28,665 nucleotides of DNA from Bacteroidales bacterium (GTDB taxonomy: Bacteria > Bacteroidota > Bacteroidia > Bacteroidales > P3): positions 1 through 28,665 of the forward strand of contig JAFWOP010000104.1 in the NCBI GenBank assembly GCA_017545365.1, read 5' to 3'. The notes below the pieces were generated by a model. The model was given only the letters and a program-made list of their open reading frames with translations. It made no database searches and had not been told where the DNA came from. Of the stretch, positions 27,238 through 28,665 are shown one piece after another. The translations under genes and the position numbers were made by a program. Position 1 is the stretch's first letter; every line of letters starts with the position of its first letter.

Positions 27238-27453
27238 TTATCCAATCAAAGCATAAAAGTATCCGAGCAAGCCCTTCCATCCCATGCTCTGCACGCCGAA
27301 TACTACGTCCATGCAAAACACTACGAGGGCTAAAATAAGAGCTGCAACTGCAACAACCACTGCGCTGCTCTGCAGTTCTTTGAAGGTAGGCCACGACACC
27401 TTGTGTACCAATTCATCGTAGCTCTCTTTTACGTAATTACCGAACTTAGACAT
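27238..27453 (-). CDS. secE: Preprotein translocase subunit SecE
   Basis: 71 residues, the short single-helix form. The amphipathic N-terminal helix carries ESYDELVHKVSWPTFKEL, including the conserved V-x-W-P-x-x-x-E, and is followed by one transmembrane segment (about residues 30-55). It clamps SecY in the inner-membrane Sec channel. It lies 17 bp behind the tRNA-Trp gene. The 136 bp to nusG contain no gene, only a CAATTATAATTG palindrome at 27199-27210. Confidence 0.96.
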   Translation of the reverse strand: MSKFGNYVKESYDELVHKVSWPTFKELQSSAVVVAVAALILALVVFCMDVVFGVQSMGWKGLLGYFYALIG

Positions 27454-27470
27454 TTGATATCATTTTTTTT

Positions 27471-27544
27471 TGGCAGGGGCAGAGAGAATCGAACTCCCAA
27501 CTGCGGTTTTGGAGACCGTCATTATGCCATTTAACTATGCCCCT
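27471..27544 (-). tRNA. trnW: tRNA-Trp (anticodon CCA)
   Basis: On the minus strand the acceptor stem AGGGGCA/TGCCCCT (27538-27544 with 27475-27481), the anticodon loop CTCCAAA with CCA at 27510-27512, and the T-arm GGGAG-TTCGATT-CTCTC are all present. The CCA tail is encoded (27471-27473). The D-arm is short. The outermost anticodon-stem pair (27-43) is an A/C mismatch. The position between tuf and secE is standard in this phylum. Confidence 0.96.
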
Positions 27545-27549
27545 AGAGA

Positions 27550-27577
27550 GAGGCATGGGGCTTTGCCTTCATGCCTC
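27550..27577 (-). other. Hairpin between tuf and tRNA-Trp
   Basis: GAGGCATG (27550-27557) and CATGCCTC (27570-27577) form a perfect 8-bp stem with a 12-nt loop, 16 bp after the tuf stop. The minus strand continues TCTCTAGGGG directly into the tRNA with no T-run, so it is more likely to mark an mRNA 3' end for processing between tuf and the tRNA than to be a terminator. Confidence 0.5.
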
Positions 27578-27592
27578 TTATGATTAATAAGA

Positions 27593-28665
27593 TTATTCGA
27601 GAATTTTGGTCACCTGACCGGAGCCAACCGTACGGCCACCCTCGCGGATAGCGAAGCGGAGGTTCTCGTTCAGAGCGATGTCGGAAATCAGATCCACAGT
27701 GATGGTCAAGTTATCACCAGGCATAACCATCTCACGACCGTCGGGGAGAGAAATCTCACCAGTCACGTCAGTGGTGCGGAAATAGAACTGGGGACGATAT
27801 TTGTTGTGGAAAGGAGTGTGACGACCACCTTCTTCTTTCTTCAGGATGTATACGGTAGCCTCAAATTTGTGGTGAGGATGAATCGAACCGGGGGCGGCGA
27901 TAACCATACCACGACGGATCTCGTCCTTGTCGATACCACGGAGCAGCAGTCCGACATTATCACCAGCTTCACCTTGGTCAAGAATCTTACGGAACATCTC
28001 AACACCGGTGACAACGCTCTTCAGCTTCTCAGCACCCATACCAATGATGTCAACGGCATCACCAGTGTGGATAACGCCAGTCTCGATACGACCAGTACCA
28101 ACGGTACCACGGCCAGTGATGGAGAAGACGTCCTCAACGGGCATCAGGAAAGGTTTGTCAACTGCACGGGTGGGCAGGGGAATCCAGGTGTCGACGGCCT
28201 CCATGAGGTCCTCAACGTTCTTAACACCGCTGGGCTCGCCATTCAGAGCGGCCAAAGCAGAACCACGGATCACGGGGATGTTGTCGCCATCGAAATCGTA
28301 AGAGCTGAGGAGCTCGCGGATTTCCATCTCAACGAGGTCGAGCAGCTCGGGGTCGTCAACCAAGTCGCACTTGTTCATGAAAACAACCAACTGGGGGACA
28401 CCAACCTGACGGGCGAGCAGGATATGCTCACGAGTCTGGGGCATGGGACCATCGGTAGCAGCAACAACGAGGATAGCACCATCCATCTGGGCAGCACCGG
28501 TAACCATGTTCTTCACGTAGTCAGCGTGACCAGGGCAGTCGACATGCGCATAGTGACGTGCCTCGGTTTCATACTCAACGTGAGCGGAGTTGATGGTGAT
28601 ACCACGCTCCTTCTCCTCGGGGGCGTTGTCAATCTGATCGAAGGTCTTGATCTTGTCGGCATTAC
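27593..28665 (-). CDS. tuf: Elongation factor Tu, 5' end beyond window
   Basis: At least 357 residues are visible. The frame is open to the right edge (it reads [18 protein letters not shown] from there), so the N-terminal P-loop part lies outside. Visible GTPase motifs: RGITIN (switch I), DCPGHADYV (switch II/G3) and NKCD (G4). Domain 2 ([18 protein letters not shown]) and domain 3 ([21 protein letters not shown]) follow, ending [15 protein letters not shown]. It delivers aminoacyl-tRNA to the ribosome. An ATG inside the gene at 28514-28516 is not the start. It is first in the visible operon; its promoter is outside the window. Confidence 0.98.
   Translation of the reverse strand, partial: NADKIKTFDQIDNAPEEKERGITINSAHVEYETEARHYAHVDCPGHADYVKNMVTGAAQMDGAILVVAATDGPMPQTREHILLARQVGVPQLVVFMNKCDLVDDPELLDLVEMEIRELLSSYDFDGDNIPVIRGSALAALNGEPSGVKNVEDLMEAVDTWIPLPTRAVDKPFLMPVEDVFSITGRGTVGTGRIETGVIHTGDAVDIIGMGAEKLKSVVTGVEMFRKILDQGEAGDNVGLLLRGIDKDEIRRGMVIAAPGSIHPHHKFEATVYILKKEEGGRHTPFHNKYRPQFYFRTTDVTGEISLPDGREMVMPGDNLTITVDLISDIALNENLRFAIREGGRTVGSGQVTKILE

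Overview
The window reads as chromosomal DNA from a member of the Bacteroidales (phylum Bacteroidota). The genus cannot be named from the sequence. Support comes from the gene order tuf-trnW-secE-nusG-rplK-rplA-rplJ-rplL-rpoB-rpoC, Bacteroidota-type TAnnTTTG promoter boxes with no clear Shine-Dalgarno sequences, two proteins with type IX secretion (T9SS) C-terminal sorting domains, a giant BspA-like leucine-rich repeat protein, and a DUF4954 protein.

Layout. 1-2264 (+): the 3' part of an unrecognised, probably exported protein, then a secreted fibronectin-III/T9SS protein only 10 bp behind it. 2516-4369 (+): DUF4954 beta-helix protein. 4370-4768: intergenic cluster of short perfect palindromes, then the terminator of the convergent gene. 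4769-6436 (-): POT-family peptide transporter. It is divergent from a TsaC/Sua5-type tRNA-modification gene (6566-7132, +), and the two -7 boxes form a perfect 12-bp inverted repeat. 7276-8625 (+): AAA+/DUF4143 ATPase preceded by three repeats at an exact 33-bp period. 8626-8877: terminator plus the orphan tail of a T9SS sorting domain. 8878-13275 (-): 1465-residue BspA-like secreted protein. 13276-14048: no gene is visible, but on the minus strand there is a promoter, nested hairpins and an intrinsic terminator, so a structured RNA or leader of about 310 nt is proposed. 14049-15206 (+): class II Fic protein with a strong palindromic operator and a probably leaderless mRNA.

15390-28665 (-): the transcription/translation operon. 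It runs leftward from tuf (cut by the window end) through tRNA-Trp, secE, nusG, L11, L1, L10, L7/L12, rpoB and rpoC, ending in a DUF3467 protein with a bidirectional terminator behind it. This block is conserved housekeeping. The variable, surface-related part lies between 1 and 15206.

The most notable signals are the structured RNA candidate upstream of the BspA-like gene (13324-13643), and the matching direct-inverted-direct operator layout with 33-bp spacing found in front of two unrelated accessory genes (AAA+/DUF4143 and Fic). No rRNA, CRISPR array, intact insertion sequence or replication origin was seen.
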